Shown here piece after piece: positions 25,244 to 34,808 of a DNA stretch of 64,000 nt. The stretch is from Streptomyces hilarionis (lineage in GTDB: Bacteria > Actinomycetota > Actinomycetes > Streptomycetales > Streptomycetaceae). The notes under the pieces are model-generated. The model made no database searches. It saw only the letters and a list, made by a program, of their open reading frames with translations, and was not told the DNA's origin. A program made the position numbers and the translations under genes. The stretch's first letter is position 1; every line of letters starts with the position of its first letter. The stretch is taken from contig NZ_JAHHIT010000041.1 of NCBI RefSeq assembly GCF_024539675.1, positions 1-64,000 on the forward strand, in the 5' to 3' direction.

Positions 25244-26596
25244 TCAGACGGGAAGCAGGCGGCCGGTGAGCTCAGCGAGCTGGCGGGCGTTGCGGCACTC
25301 GTGCATCGCCACCAGCTCGGCGTACTCCGGCGCCGCCGAGTCGCCGGTGCCCCACAGTGAGCGCGGCTCCGGGTTCAACCAGTACAGCCTGCGGGACCGT
25401 TCGGCGATCTCGCGGACGGCCGCCAGGTTGGGGTCGCTCATGTTGGTGCGCGCGTCGCCGAGGACGAACACCGTCGTGCGGGGCCCGACGGCCGCGCCGT
25501 GGCGCTGCACGAACTCGCCCAGGGCGACGCCGTAGTCGCTGCTGCCGTGGTAGCCCGTCACCGTCGCCTCGGCCCGGATGCGGGCGCCGAGGCCCTCGGG
25601 GTCGGCGTGCCCGTGCTCCAGCAGGCGCGTCACCTCGTCGATCCGGTTGACGAAGGCGAACACCCTGACCTTGCTGAACTGGTCGTGCAGCGCCTGCACC
25701 AGCAGCATCGTGAAGTCGGAGAACCCCGACACCGAGCCCGACACGTCGCACAGGAGCACCAGTTCGGGGCGGGCCGGGCGACGGCGGCGCAGCACGGGCC
25801 GCATCGGCACCCCGCCCGTCGACAGGGAGCCGCGCAGGGTGCGCCGAAGGTCGATCGTGCCCCGGGCGGCCCGGCGGCGACGCGCCGCCATGCGGGTGGC
25901 CAGTCTGCGGGCCAGCGGCTGTACCGTCCGGCGGAGTTCGGCCAGCCGGTCCTTCCCCGCGTACAGGAAGTCGACCCGGTCGGCGGTCGGAGCCACCGCG
26001 CGCCGGGCGATCTCGTCACGGCCCCTGCGCTCCGCGACCCGGCGCCGTGCCTCCTGGGCGACGAGGGCGCGGAAGGCCTCGATGCGGCGCCGGATCTCGT
26101 CCTCCAGCAGCCGGTCGGCGAAGCCGGAGGCGCCGCCCCGGGACCGGACGTCGTCCCGCACGCGCGCCAACAACGTCTGCGGGCGCAGCCGTTCGAGGGT
26201 CTGGTGCGACGACCAGCCGTCCGTGCCCGGTGAGGTCCCGTAGCCGCCGAGGCCGTCGACCGCCTCGATCGCCAGGCGGCCGAGCAGCGCCTCGTCGTTC
26301 GCGGCGAGCGCGGCGGCCAGCCGGTCGCGCAGGTCGTCGCGCTCTCCCGGCTCGTCCTGCGGCGCGCCGACGCCGTAGGGGAAGTACAGGTCGAAGACGG
26401 TGTCGAACACCCGCCGCTGGTCCGGGGAGTGCAGGAGGGTCGCGGCCAGGCCTTCGCGCAGCAGGCCGCGGTCGGCGAACCCCAGGGCCGTCGCTGCCTG
26501 CGCGGCGTCGACCGTCTCACCGGTGCCGACCCGGACGCCGTGGGCGCGCAGCGCGGCGACGAAGCCGACGATACGGTCGGCCGCCTCGACGCTCAT
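25244..26596 (-). CDS. VWA-domain (CoxE-like) protein
   Basis: A 450-residue protein with a helical N-terminal region and a C-terminal von Willebrand A domain (about 280-430). The metal-ion site is complete: DVSGSVS (Asp-x-Ser-x-Ser) near residue 287 and VLGDARTN near 385. CoxE-like proteins act with a MoxR ATPase to activate metalloenzymes, classically CO dehydrogenase, but no such enzyme is nearby. It overlaps the MoxR gene by four bases (ATGA), indicating co-expression of the two. Confidence 0.88.
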   Translation of the reverse strand: MSVEAADRIVGFVAALRAHGVRVGTGETVDAAQAATALGFADRGLLREGLAATLLHSPDQRRVFDTVFDLYFPYGVGAPQDEPGERDDLRDRLAAALAANDEALLGRLAIEAVDGLGGYGTSPGTDGWSSHQTLERLRPQTLLARVRDDVRSRGGASGFADRLLEDEIRRRIEAFRALVAQEARRRVAERRGRDEIARRAVAPTADRVDFLYAGKDRLAELRRTVQPLARRLATRMAARRRRAARGTIDLRRTLRGSLSTGGVPMRPVLRRRRPARPELVLLCDVSGSVSGFSDFTMLLVQALHDQFSKVRVFAFVNRIDEVTRLLEHGHADPEGLGARIRAEATVTGYHGSSDYGVALGEFVQRHGAAVGPRTTVFVLGDARTNMSDPNLAAVREIAERSRRLYWLNPEPRSLWGTGDSAAPEYAELVAMHECRNARQLAELTGRLLPV

Positions 26597-27486
26597 CCGG
26601 CGTCCAGGTCGAGCTTCGCGCCGGCCCTGAGGATGTCGTCCTGGTGCTTGAGGATCACGCCGAGGGTCTCGCGCACGAGGTCCTCGTCGAGGGCGTCGGC
26701 GCCGAGGGCGAGCAGGGTCCGCGCCCAGTCGATCGTCTCGGCCACCGAGGGCGCCTTGCGCAGGTCCATCGCGCGCAGCGCGCCGACCACCCGGACCACC
26801 GACTCGGCCAGCGCCGCGCCGATCCCGGGCACCTTCAGCCGGACGATGCGCCGCTCCAGCTCCTCGTCGGGGAAGCCGAGGTGCAGGAACAGACAGCGCC
26901 GGCGCAGCGCTTCGGACAGCTCCCGGCTCGCGTTGGAGGTGAGGACGACGAACGGGCGGCGGGTCGCGGTGACCGTGCCCAGCTCGGGGACGGTGATCTG
27001 GAAGTCGCTGAGCACCTCCAGGAGCAGTCCCTCCACCTCGACGTCGGCCTTGTCGGTCTCGTCGATGAGCAGGACCGTCGGCTCGTCGCCGCGGATCGCG
27101 GTCAGCAGGGGGCGCGGAAGGAGGAACTCCTCGCTGAAGATGTCGGTGCGGGTCTCGTCCCACGTCTCGTCACGGCCGGCGCTGATGCGCAGCAGCTGCT
27201 TGGCGTGGTTCCACTCGTACAGGGCGCGGGACTCGTCGACGCCCTCGTAGCACTGGAGCCGTACCAGCCGGGCCTGCGTCACCTGGGCCACGGCCTTGGC
27301 CAGTTCGGTCTTGCCGACCCCGGCGGGACCCTCCACGAGCAGCGGCTTGCCGAGCCGGTCGGCGAGGAAGACGGTCGTGGCGACGGCGGGGGAGGCCAGG
27401 TAGCCGCTGCCGGCGAGGCGGGCGCGGACATCGTCGACGGACGTGAACAACGGGGCCTCCGAGCGGTGGGCGCGGGCTGCGGACAT
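26593..27486 (-). CDS. MoxR-family AAA+ ATPase
   Basis: A 297-residue AAA+ chaperone-like ATPase with Walker A GPAGVGKTE, Walker B VLLIDETDKAD, sensor 1 VLTSNASRELSEALRRRCLF and a C-terminal lid. MoxR proteins work with VWA partners to mature or remodel protein complexes, and the downstream gene is exactly such a partner. I take ATG 27486 (MSAARAHRSEAP); TAGATA lies 16-21 bp upstream in the place of a -10 box, so translation may be nearly leaderless. A GTG at 27528 would add 14 residues without a ribosome site. Confidence 0.9.
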   Translation of the reverse strand: MSAARAHRSEAPLFTSVDDVRARLAGSGYLASPAVATTVFLADRLGKPLLVEGPAGVGKTELAKAVAQVTQARLVRLQCYEGVDESRALYEWNHAKQLLRISAGRDETWDETRTDIFSEEFLLPRPLLTAIRGDEPTVLLIDETDKADVEVEGLLLEVLSDFQITVPELGTVTATRRPFVVLTSNASRELSEALRRRCLFLHLGFPDEELERRIVRLKVPGIGAALAESVVRVVGALRAMDLRKAPSVAETIDWARTLLALGADALDEDLVRETLGVILKHQDDILRAGAKLDLDAG

Positions 27487-27572
27487 GATCCGCTCACTAT
27501 CTAAGCGCTTGTTCACCGGCTTTGTCACCCGATCGGGCGCCGTTGTCAGTGGCGGGCGGTACGTTGCGGATC

Positions 27573-28148
27573 ATGGGTGTGTATCTGGTGAGCGTGGACG
27601 CGCGGGAATGGCTCGGGGAGCACGAGGGCGGGCACGGCGAGACCGCCGCCGCGCTGAACGAGGAGCTGCGGCGGCGCGGGCAGCCGCCGTACCTGCCGGG
27701 GGAGCTCTCGGGCTCCGCGAGCGGCTGGTTCGAGGAGAAGATGAGCCCCTCCATGGAGGGGTTCGCCGCGTTGTGCCGGGCGCATCTGACCCGGGCCGAG
27801 GAGGAGACCCTCTCCGGATGGTCGGTGCTGGTGCCGCTCTTCCTCGACCGGGAGATCGAGCTGCCCGTCGGCACGCCGTACAGCGACGAGACGCTGGTGG
27901 CGGGAGCGCCGCAGGTCCTCGCGATCGCCGAGCGGCTCGCCGCCGTCCTCGGCCTGCCGCTGGACGCGATACCGGCGACCGGCAACCTGGAACTGACCCT
28001 GTGGTTCCTGGACGGCGAGGGGAGCAAGGTCGCCGCCGCCCGCCCCGGACCGTGGGCCGAGGACCTGGACACCGCGTTCTACGTGGCGGTGTACCTGCGG
28101 GCCGCCCAGTACTCCCTGCGCCACGGGTGTCCGATGGTCTACTCCTGA
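27573..28148 (+). CDS. Hypothetical soluble protein, divergent from moxR
   Basis: A 191-residue protein (MGVYLVSVDAREWLGEHEGG start) with host-like codon use and alternating helix/strand content; conserved-looking features include PPYLPGELSGSASGWFEEKMSPSMEGF and a final VYLRAAQYSLRHGCPMVYS. No signal peptide, membrane helix or catalytic motif is recognised. The ATG at 27573 has no ribosome site and may be leaderless. It shares only 86 bp of promoter region with the MoxR-VWA pair, so a common control is possible. Confidence 0.7.
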   Translation: MGVYLVSVDAREWLGEHEGGHGETAAALNEELRRRGQPPYLPGELSGSASGWFEEKMSPSMEGFAALCRAHLTRAEEETLSGWSVLVPLFLDREIELPVGTPYSDETLVAGAPQVLAIAERLAAVLGLPLDAIPATGNLELTLWFLDGEGSKVAAARPGPWAEDLDTAFYVAVYLRAAQYSLRHGCPMVYS

Positions 28149-28315
28149 CAGGGCGGCCGGCCCGGCGGGAGGGGCTGGAGCGCCCCCGGCGCCGCGCGGT
28201 CGCGCCGGTGTCCGGCGACCATGCGCCGTCCCCCGGGACGAGGGGGGCAGCCGCACGCGGTATCCGCCCGGCGCACGCGCCCGGACTGCCCGGCCCGGGC
28301 CCCTCGGGCCGTGGT

Positions 28316-28957
28316 TCAGCCGACGAGGATCACCTCCAGCGTGCGCGGACCGTGCACCCCCTCCACCCGGTCCAGCTCGATGTCGCTGGTCGCCGAGGGA
28401 CCGGAGATCCACGTCAGCGGGCGGCGCGGATCGAGCCGGTCGAGCGCCTGCGGCACGGAGGACACCACCTGCCCGGGCACCCGCACCACGCAGACGTGGT
28501 GATCGGGGACCAGGGTGATGCGCCGCCGGCCCTGGTCGGGCCCGGCGTCCAGCACGATCGTCCCCGTCTCCGCGACGGCCACCGCGCACGCCGTGACCAC
28601 GCTGTCCACCACGTCGAGCTCGCGGGGGCCGCTCTCCGCCCGGTCCGCCACCCGCGTGACGTCCGACTCCGCCAGCCAGGCCGTGTCGAGGCCGGGCGGC
28701 ACGAGCACGGTCGACGCCTCGCGCTCCGCGAGCAACCGGGCCAGCAGCGCCGGCAGTTCGTCTTCGTCGCACCGGTGCACGATCGCCCGGTAGTCCGCCA
28801 GGTTCTCTGCCAGGAGGTCCACGGTCTGCGCCACGTCGCGCTCGCCGTGCTCGCGCAGATACGTGCGCGTCACGGCGTCCTCGTACGGCGTGTCGTCCGC
28901 GGGGACGTCGGCCAGCGCGCGCCGCACCCGGCCCAGGATCAGTTCCCTGCTGCTCAC
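28316..28957 (-). CDS. lutC: L-lactate utilization protein LutC
   Basis: A 213-residue LUD-domain protein (LutC/YkgG family), with the conserved block VAETGTIVLDAGPDQGRR, LVPDHHVCVVRVPGQVVSSVPQAL and the ending GPSATSDIELDRVEGVHGPRTLEVILV. With LutA and LutB it forms the iron-sulfur L-lactate dehydrogenase that yields pyruvate. GTG 28957 overlaps the lutB stop (GTGA) after AAAGGA. It ends the minus-strand rhamnose/lactate run. The end products of rhamnose breakdown give the cluster its purpose. Confidence 0.93.
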   Translation of the reverse strand: MSSRELILGRVRRALADVPADDTPYEDAVTRTYLREHGERDVAQTVDLLAENLADYRAIVHRCDEDELPALLARLLAEREASTVLVPPGLDTAWLAESDVTRVADRAESGPRELDVVDSVVTACAVAVAETGTIVLDAGPDQGRRRITLVPDHHVCVVRVPGQVVSSVPQALDRLDPRRPLTWISGPSATSDIELDRVEGVHGPRTLEVILVG

Positions 28958-30456
28958 TTCGCGGTCCTTTCCTCGGCGGAGCCGCCGTTCGTGCGCTGCC
29001 ACCAGTCGCGGAACGGCTCGGCGGGCACGGTCGGCAGATCGCGTGCGGCGCTCCACGCCCTGCCGGGGCCGGGCAGGGTCCGCGGGTGCAGCCCGCGGGT
29101 GCGCGACGCCAGCCGCTGCCCGGCGCGCAGGGCGCCCGGGCGGGAGAACGCCCAGCGGGCCGCGCGCATCGCCGCGCGCTCGGCGCCGTGGCCCTTGGCG
29201 GGCTTCAGCACCACCCTGTTGCCGGCCCGTGTGACCGGACCGCCCTCGACCACGCGCTCGCGCAGATGCACCAGCACCTCCGGGATGTCGATGGCGACCG
29301 GGCACACGTCGTAGCAGGCGCCGCACAGCGAGGAGGCGTACGGCAGCGAGGCGTCGATCTCGCTCGCGGTGCCCCGCAGTTGGGGGCTGAGGATCGCGCC
29401 GATCGGGCCCGGGTACACCGAGCCGTAGGCGTGGCCGCCGGCCCGTTCGTACACCGGGCACACGTTCAGACAGGCCGAGCAGCGGATGCAGCGCAGCGCC
29501 TGTCGGCCCACCTCGTCGGCGAGGGTGTCGGTACGGCCGTTGTCCAGCAGCACGAGGTGGAACGTGCGCGGGCCGTCCCCCTCGCCCGCGTCGCCGTCCC
29601 CGGTGCCGGTCCACATCGACGTGTACGGGTTCATGCGCTCGGCCGTCGAGGAGCGGGGCAGCGTCTGGAGGAAGACCTCCAGGTCGCGCCAGGTCGGCAC
29701 GATCTTCTCGATGCCGACGACCGAGATCAGCGTCTCCGGCAGGGTCAGGCACATGCGGCCGTTGCCCTCGGACTCGACGACCACCAGGGTGCCGGTCTCG
29801 GCGACCATGAAGTTCGCGCCGGAGATCCCGACCTTCGCCCGCAGGAACTTCTCGCGCAGATGCAGCCGGGCCGCCTCGGCGAGTTCGGCGGGCCGGTCCG
29901 TGAGGCCCTCGGGGGCGGGACGGCCCCAGGCGCCCATCTCGGCCCGGAAGACGTCACGGATCTCGCCCCGGTTGCGGTGGATGGCCGGGACCAGGATGTG
30001 CGAGGGACGGTCCTTGCCCAACTGCACGATCAGCTCGGCGAGATCGGTCTCGTAGGCCCGGATGCCCTCGGCCTCCAGCGCCTCGTTGAGCCCGATCTCC
30101 TGCGTCGCCATGGACTTGACCTTGACGACCTCCGACTCGCCCGTCTCCTTGACGAGCCGGGTGACGATCCGGTTGGCCTCGTCCGCGTCGGCCGCCCAGT
30201 GGACCGTGCCCCCGGCCGCGGTGACCGCCTCCTCCAACTGCACGAGGTAGTGGTCGAGCCGGCGCAGCGTGTGGTCCTTGATGAGCCTGCCCGCCTCCCG
30301 CAACTGCGCCCAGTCGGACACCTCGGCCACCGCCGCCGCGCGCTTGGCGCGGATGGTGTGCGTGGCGTGGCGCAGGTTGCCGCGCAGGGTGGCGTCGGCC
30401 ACCGCCTCGCGCGCCGCCTCCGGAAACGCCGGCATCCCGACGAACGTCCCGCTCAC
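28954..30456 (-). CDS. lutB: L-lactate utilization protein LutB (ferredoxin-type)
   Basis: A 500-residue LUD-domain iron-sulfur protein. The N-terminal LUD domain carries VKSMATQEIGLNEAL and FMVAETGTLVVVESEGNGR; two 4Fe-4S clusters are bound by CIRCSACLNVCPVY (about residue 328) and CGACYDVCPVAI (about 380). It passes electrons from lactate oxidation. GTG 30456 overlaps the lutA stop (GTGA); an internal Met seven codons later is also possible. Middle gene of lutABC. Confidence 0.94.
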   Translation of the reverse strand: MSGTFVGMPAFPEAAREAVADATLRGNLRHATHTIRAKRAAAVAEVSDWAQLREAGRLIKDHTLRRLDHYLVQLEEAVTAAGGTVHWAADADEANRIVTRLVKETGESEVVKVKSMATQEIGLNEALEAEGIRAYETDLAELIVQLGKDRPSHILVPAIHRNRGEIRDVFRAEMGAWGRPAPEGLTDRPAELAEAARLHLREKFLRAKVGISGANFMVAETGTLVVVESEGNGRMCLTLPETLISVVGIEKIVPTWRDLEVFLQTLPRSSTAERMNPYTSMWTGTGDGDAGEGDGPRTFHLVLLDNGRTDTLADEVGRQALRCIRCSACLNVCPVYERAGGHAYGSVYPGPIGAILSPQLRGTASEIDASLPYASSLCGACYDVCPVAIDIPEVLVHLRERVVEGGPVTRAGNRVVLKPAKGHGAERAAMRAARWAFSRPGALRAGQRLASRTRGLHPRTLPGPGRAWSAARDLPTVPAEPFRDWWQRTNGGSAEERTAK

Positions 30457-31208
30457 AGCGCCGGCTCCCGTTCCGTGCTCGCCAGGATCTCCGCGATGTG
30501 CACCGGCCGCATGCCGGTGCGCAGCCGGGACATGGTCCCGCCGATGTGCATCAGGCAGGAGTTGTCGGCCGCGCACAGCACCTGGGCGCCCGTCGACTCG
30601 GCGTTGCGCACCTTGTCGGCGCCCATCGCCGCCGAGACGTCCGCGTTCTTCACCGCGAAGGTGCCGCCGAAGCCGCAGCACTCGTCAGCCCCCGGCAGTT
30701 CGACCAGCTCCAGGCCCTCGACGGCGCGGAGCAGCCGCCGGGGCCGGTCCCCGAGCCCCAGCGCGCGCAGCCCGTGACAGGTGGGGTGGTAGGTCACCGT
30801 GCGCGGGTAGTACGCCCCGACGTCGGTCACGCCGAGCACGTCCACCAGGAACTCGGTGAGCTCGTAGGTCTTCGGGACCACCGGGGCCACGGCGGCGGCC
30901 AGCGCGTCGCCGCGCCCCTCGGCCCGGGCCCGCTCGCCCATCCGCGGATACAGCTCCCGCACCATCGCAGCGCATGATCCGGACGGCGTGACGATGGCCT
31001 CGTACTCGCCGAAGACATCGGAGAAATGGCGGGCCAGCGGCTCGGCCTCGTGACGGTAGCCGGTGTTGTAGTGCGCCTGTCCGCAGCAGGTCTGGGCCAT
31101 CGGGAAGTCGACCTCTACGCCCAGCCTGGTCAGCAGTTTCACCACGGCACGGCCGGTGTCCGGATAGAGCGTGTCGTTGACACAGGTCAGGAACAGGGCG
31201 ACACGCAT
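30453..31208 (-). CDS. lutA: L-lactate utilization protein LutA (CCG-domain)
   Basis: A 251-residue protein with two cysteine-rich CCG domains: TCCGQAHYNTGY near residue 40 and ADECCGFGGTFAVKN near 180; each supplies ligands for a [4Fe-4S]-type cluster as in heterodisulfide reductase subunit B. It is the first of the lutABC trio. Its start is 72 bp after rhaB; a small hairpin (CCGGGG-aga-CCCCGG, 31265-31279) sits in that gap and could reduce but not necessarily stop read-through. Converts, with LutB and LutC, L-lactate to pyruvate. Confidence 0.94.
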   Translation of the reverse strand: MRVALFLTCVNDTLYPDTGRAVVKLLTRLGVEVDFPMAQTCCGQAHYNTGYRHEAEPLARHFSDVFGEYEAIVTPSGSCAAMVRELYPRMGERARAEGRGDALAAAVAPVVPKTYELTEFLVDVLGVTDVGAYYPRTVTYHPTCHGLRALGLGDRPRRLLRAVEGLELVELPGADECCGFGGTFAVKNADVSAAMGADKVRNAESTGAQVLCAADNSCLMHIGGTMSRLRTGMRPVHIAEILASTEREPAL

Positions 31209-31280
31209 CGCGGCTCCTTGGGGTAGATCATCGGATGGGTGAAGGGTAGTCCGGCTCGGCGGTCCCGGGGAGACCCCGGC

Positions 31281-32726
31281 TCAGCGCGCGGCGAGCCGGG
31301 CCTCCGCCTCCCGCCATCGCTCGGCGTCCCCCCGGGGCTCGTAGCGGGTCAGCGGCTGCGTGCGGGCCAGCAGCCGGCGCATGTCGGCCCGGTCGCCGAC
31401 CAGGCCGTGCGCCCGTGCCTGCACCAGCACGTTGCCGAGGGCCGCCGCCTCGGTGGGGCCGGCCACCACGGGCAGCCCGCAGGCGTCGGCGGTCAGCCGG
31501 CACAGCAGCTCGTTGCGGGTGCCGCCCCCGACGATGTGCACGACGTCGACGGGGTGGTCCGCCAGACGCTGGGCGTCGGTGACCGCCCGCCGGTGCGCGA
31601 GGGCCAGGGAGTCGAGGATGCAGCGGGTGATCTCCGCGGGCGTGCGCGGGACCGGCTGCCCCGTGGCCCGGCACGCCTCGGCGATCCGCTCCGGCATCCG
31701 CCCGGGCGCGAGGAAGACGGCGTCACCCGCGTCCACGACCGACCGCAGGGCCGGCGCCCGTGCCGCGTCCCGCAGCAGTGCGCCCAGCTCGGGGTGGCCC
31801 CAGGCCCGTACGCATTCCTGGAGCAGCCACAGGCCCATGATGTTGCGCAGGTAGCGGACGGTGCCGTCCAGCCCCAGCTCGTTGGTGAAGTTGGCGGCCC
31901 GGCCGGCCTCGGTGAGGACGGGCGCCGCGAGCTCCAGTCCGGCCAGGGACCAGGTGCCGGTGCAGATGTAGGCGAAGCGCTCGCCCGCGGCGGGGACGGC
32001 CGCCACGGCGGACGCGGTGTCGTGCGAGCCGACGGTGGTCACCGGCACCGGGCCGGTCAGTCCCGTCTCCTCCAGCACCTGCGGGCGCAGCAGCCCCGCC
32101 GGGTCGCCGGGCCGCCGCAGCGGAGCGAACAGCTCCAGGTCGATGCCGAGCCGCGCGGCGACGGCGTGGGACCAGTCGCCGGTGCGCGGGTCGATCAGCT
32201 GGGTCGTCGAGGCGTTGGTCCGCTCGGTGCCCTGCTCGCCCGTCAGCCAGTAGGACAGCAGATCTGGTATCAGCAACAGCCGGCGCGCCTGCGCCAGTTG
32301 GGCCGTGCCGGCCGCCGCCGTCAGCTGGTACAGGGTGTTGAAGGGCGCGTACTGCAGACCCGTCGCCGCGTACAGCTCGGCCGCCGGCACGGTGTTCCAC
32401 ACCTTCTCGGCGACGCCCTCCGTGCGCGTGTCCCGGTAGTGCACCGGGTTGCCGAGCAGGGCCCCGTCGGCGTCCAGCAGGCCGTAGTCCACGGCCCAGC
32501 CGTCGATGCCGACGGAGTCCACCGGCCCGGCGGCGCGCAGCCCGTCCAGCACGCCCGCGTACAGGGACAGCACGTCCCAGCGCAGGCCCTCGGGCAGCCG
32601 CACCGGCCGGTTGGGGAAGCGGTGGGCCTCGGTGAGCTCCAGCCGGTCCGGGCCGACGCGGCCGACCATGACGCGCCCGCTGGACGCGCCGAGGTCGACG
32701 GCGGCGTACGCCCTCACGGCCGTCAC
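31281..32726 (-). CDS. rhaB: L-rhamnulokinase
   Basis: A 481-residue FGGY-family sugar kinase, with VDLGASSGRVMVGRV at the N-terminal phosphate loop, WSLAGLELA, NFTNELG and HIVGGGTRNELLCRLTADACG in the C-terminal ATP site. The neighbours (isomerase before, aldolase next) define it as the kinase that makes L-rhamnulose 1-phosphate. GTG 32726 overlaps the rhaEW stop (GTGA), so translational coupling is likely; a second GTG nine bases on is an alternative. Acts in the cytosol. Confidence 0.95.
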   Translation of the reverse strand: MTAVRAYAAVDLGASSGRVMVGRVGPDRLELTEAHRFPNRPVRLPEGLRWDVLSLYAGVLDGLRAAGPVDSVGIDGWAVDYGLLDADGALLGNPVHYRDTRTEGVAEKVWNTVPAAELYAATGLQYAPFNTLYQLTAAAGTAQLAQARRLLLIPDLLSYWLTGEQGTERTNASTTQLIDPRTGDWSHAVAARLGIDLELFAPLRRPGDPAGLLRPQVLEETGLTGPVPVTTVGSHDTASAVAAVPAAGERFAYICTGTWSLAGLELAAPVLTEAGRAANFTNELGLDGTVRYLRNIMGLWLLQECVRAWGHPELGALLRDAARAPALRSVVDAGDAVFLAPGRMPERIAEACRATGQPVPRTPAEITRCILDSLALAHRRAVTDAQRLADHPVDVVHIVGGGTRNELLCRLTADACGLPVVAGPTEAAALGNVLVQARAHGLVGDRADMRRLLARTQPLTRYEPRGDAERWREAEARLAAR

Positions 32727-34762
32727 CGGAGGAACGCGGCCGCCACACCCGCGTCGACGGGGATGTGCAGTCCGGTGGTGTGGGTGAGCTCGCCGCCGGT
32801 CAGCGCGAACACGGCGTTCGCCACGTGCTCGGGCAGCACCTCGCGCTTGAGGATGGTCCGCTGGGCGTAGAACTCGCCCAGCTTGTCCTCCTCCACCCCG
32901 TACACGGCCGCGCGCTGGGCGCCCCAGCCGCCCGCGAAGATCCCCGACCCGCGCACCACGCCGTCGGGGTTGACGCCGTTGACGCGGATGCCGTGCTCGC
33001 CCAGCTCGGCGGCGAGCAGGCGGACCTGGTGGGCCTGGTCGGCCTTGGTGGCGGAGTAGGCGACGTTGTTCGGGCCGGCGAAGACGGCGTTCTTCGAGGC
33101 GATGTAGACGATGTCGCCGCCCTGCCTCTGGGCGATCATCACCCGGGCCGCCTCCCGGGAGACGAGGAAGGAGCCGCGGGCCATGATGTCGTGCTGGAGG
33201 TCCCAGTCCCGGGCGGAGGTCTCCAGCAGCGGCTTGGAGACGGAGATGCCGGCGTTGTTGACCACCAGGTCGACCCCGCCGAAGGCGAGCACGGCGGCCT
33301 CGAAGGCGCGGGCGATCTGCTCCTCGGACGTCACGTCGACGGTGACGGCGACGGCCCTGTCGGGTCCGCCGAGCTCCTCGGCGACGGCGGCGGCGTTCTC
33401 GGCGTGCAGATCGGCGACGACGACGCAGGCGCCCTCGGCGGCCAGCCGGTGTGCGATCGCCCTGCCGATCCCGCTGCCGCCGCCCGTCACCAGGGCCACC
33501 CGCGTGGCCAGGGCCTTCGGCTCCGGCATCCGCCGCAGCTTGGCCTCCTCCAGGGCCCAGTACTCGATGCGGAACTTCTCCGACTCCTCGATCGGCGCGT
33601 ACGACGACACCGACTCGGCGCCCCGCATCACGTTGATCGCGTTGACGTAGAACTCGCCGGCGACCCGGGCCGTCTGCTTGTCCTTGCCGAAGGAGAACAT
33701 GCCCACGCCCGGCACCAGCACGATCGCCGGGTCGGCGCCGCGCATCGCGGGGGAGTCGGTGTCTGCGTGCCGGGCGTAGTAGGCGGCGTACTCCTCGCGG
33801 TACGCGGCGTGCAGTTCCCCGAGCCGCGCGATCGCCTCCTCCAACGGGGCGGCGGGCGGCAGGTCGAGCACCAGCGGCCGCACCTTGGTGCGCAGGAAGT
33901 GGTCCGGGCAGGAGGTGCCGAGCGCGGCGAGCCGGGGGTGCTCGGCCCGCGCCAGGAAGTCGAGGACGACGTCGGAGTCGGTGAAGTGGCCCACCTGGGG
34001 ACGGTCCTGCGAGGCGATCGCCCGCACGTGCGGGGCCAGCGCCGCCGCCCGCTCCCGCCGCTGGGCCTCGGGCAGCGCCTCGTGGCCTTCGAGGGCCGGC
34101 CCGAACGGATCGGCCTTCCCCTTCTGCGCGAGGAAGGCCTCGGCGGTGCGGATGATGTGCAGCGAGTTGCGCTCGCACTCCTCGGAGGTGTCGCCCCACG
34201 CGGTGATGCCGTGGCCGCCCAGGACGCAGCCGATCGCCTGCGGGTTGGCCGCCTTGACGGCGGCGATGTCGAGTCCCAGCTGGAAGCCGGGCCGGCGCCA
34301 GGGCACCCATGCGACGGTGTCCCCGAAGCACTCGGCCGTCAGCTTCTCGCCGTCGGCCGCGCAGGCCAGCGCGATCCCGGAGTCGGGGTGCAGGTGGTCG
34401 ACGTGGGCGGCGTCGACGAGGCCGTGCAGGGCGGTGTCGATCGACGGCGCCGCGCCGCCCTTGCCGTGCAGGCAGTAGTCGAACGCGGCGACCATCTCGT
34501 CCTCGCGCTCGACGCCCGGGTAGACGTGGGCGAGCCCGCGCAGCCGGTCCAGCCGCAGCACGGCCAGTCCCGCCCCGGTGAGTGTCCCGAGGTCCCCGCC
34601 GGACCCCTTCACCCACATCAGCTCGACGTCCCCGCCGGTCACGGGGTCGGTGCCGGTGCCCTTGGCGGACGTGTTGCCGCCTGCGTAGTTGGTGTTGCGG
34701 GGATCGGCGCCCAGCCGGTGGGACCGACCGAGCAGAGCGGCGGCTTCGGGGTGGGTGGACAT
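32723..34762 (-). CDS. rhaEW: Bifunctional rhamnulose-1-phosphate aldolase / lactaldehyde dehydrogenase
   Basis: A 679-residue fusion. The N-terminal class II aldolase (about 1-410) has NYAGGNTSAK, HLHPDSGIALA and GGHGITAWGDT and splits L-rhamnulose 1-phosphate to dihydroxyacetone phosphate and L-lactaldehyde. The C-terminal SDR (about 420-679) has the Rossmann motif VTGGGSGIGRA and the catalytic YSATK, and in characterised RhaEW proteins oxidises lactaldehyde to L-lactate. That supplies LutABC downstream. ATG 34762 follows TAAGGAA. The gene is 116 bp after rhaI, separated by a dispersed repeat. Confidence 0.94.
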   Translation of the reverse strand: MSTHPEAAALLGRSHRLGADPRNTNYAGGNTSAKGTGTDPVTGGDVELMWVKGSGGDLGTLTGAGLAVLRLDRLRGLAHVYPGVEREDEMVAAFDYCLHGKGGAAPSIDTALHGLVDAAHVDHLHPDSGIALACAADGEKLTAECFGDTVAWVPWRRPGFQLGLDIAAVKAANPQAIGCVLGGHGITAWGDTSEECERNSLHIIRTAEAFLAQKGKADPFGPALEGHEALPEAQRRERAAALAPHVRAIASQDRPQVGHFTDSDVVLDFLARAEHPRLAALGTSCPDHFLRTKVRPLVLDLPPAAPLEEAIARLGELHAAYREEYAAYYARHADTDSPAMRGADPAIVLVPGVGMFSFGKDKQTARVAGEFYVNAINVMRGAESVSSYAPIEESEKFRIEYWALEEAKLRRMPEPKALATRVALVTGGGSGIGRAIAHRLAAEGACVVVADLHAENAAAVAEELGGPDRAVAVTVDVTSEEQIARAFEAAVLAFGGVDLVVNNAGISVSKPLLETSARDWDLQHDIMARGSFLVSREAARVMIAQRQGGDIVYIASKNAVFAGPNNVAYSATKADQAHQVRLLAAELGEHGIRVNGVNPDGVVRGSGIFAGGWGAQRAAVYGVEEDKLGEFYAQRTILKREVLPEHVANAVFALTGGELTHTTGLHIPVDAGVAAAFLR

Positions 34763-34808
34763 GGAGATTCCTTACTTTTCCAGGAGAGGGGGAGTGCGCC
34801 TTTTCTCA

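Noticed and set aside
31265..31279. Hairpin CCGGGG-aga-CCCCGG between rhaB and lutA as a terminator
   Set aside because: The stem is only 6 bp; it may attenuate but was not listed as a full terminator.
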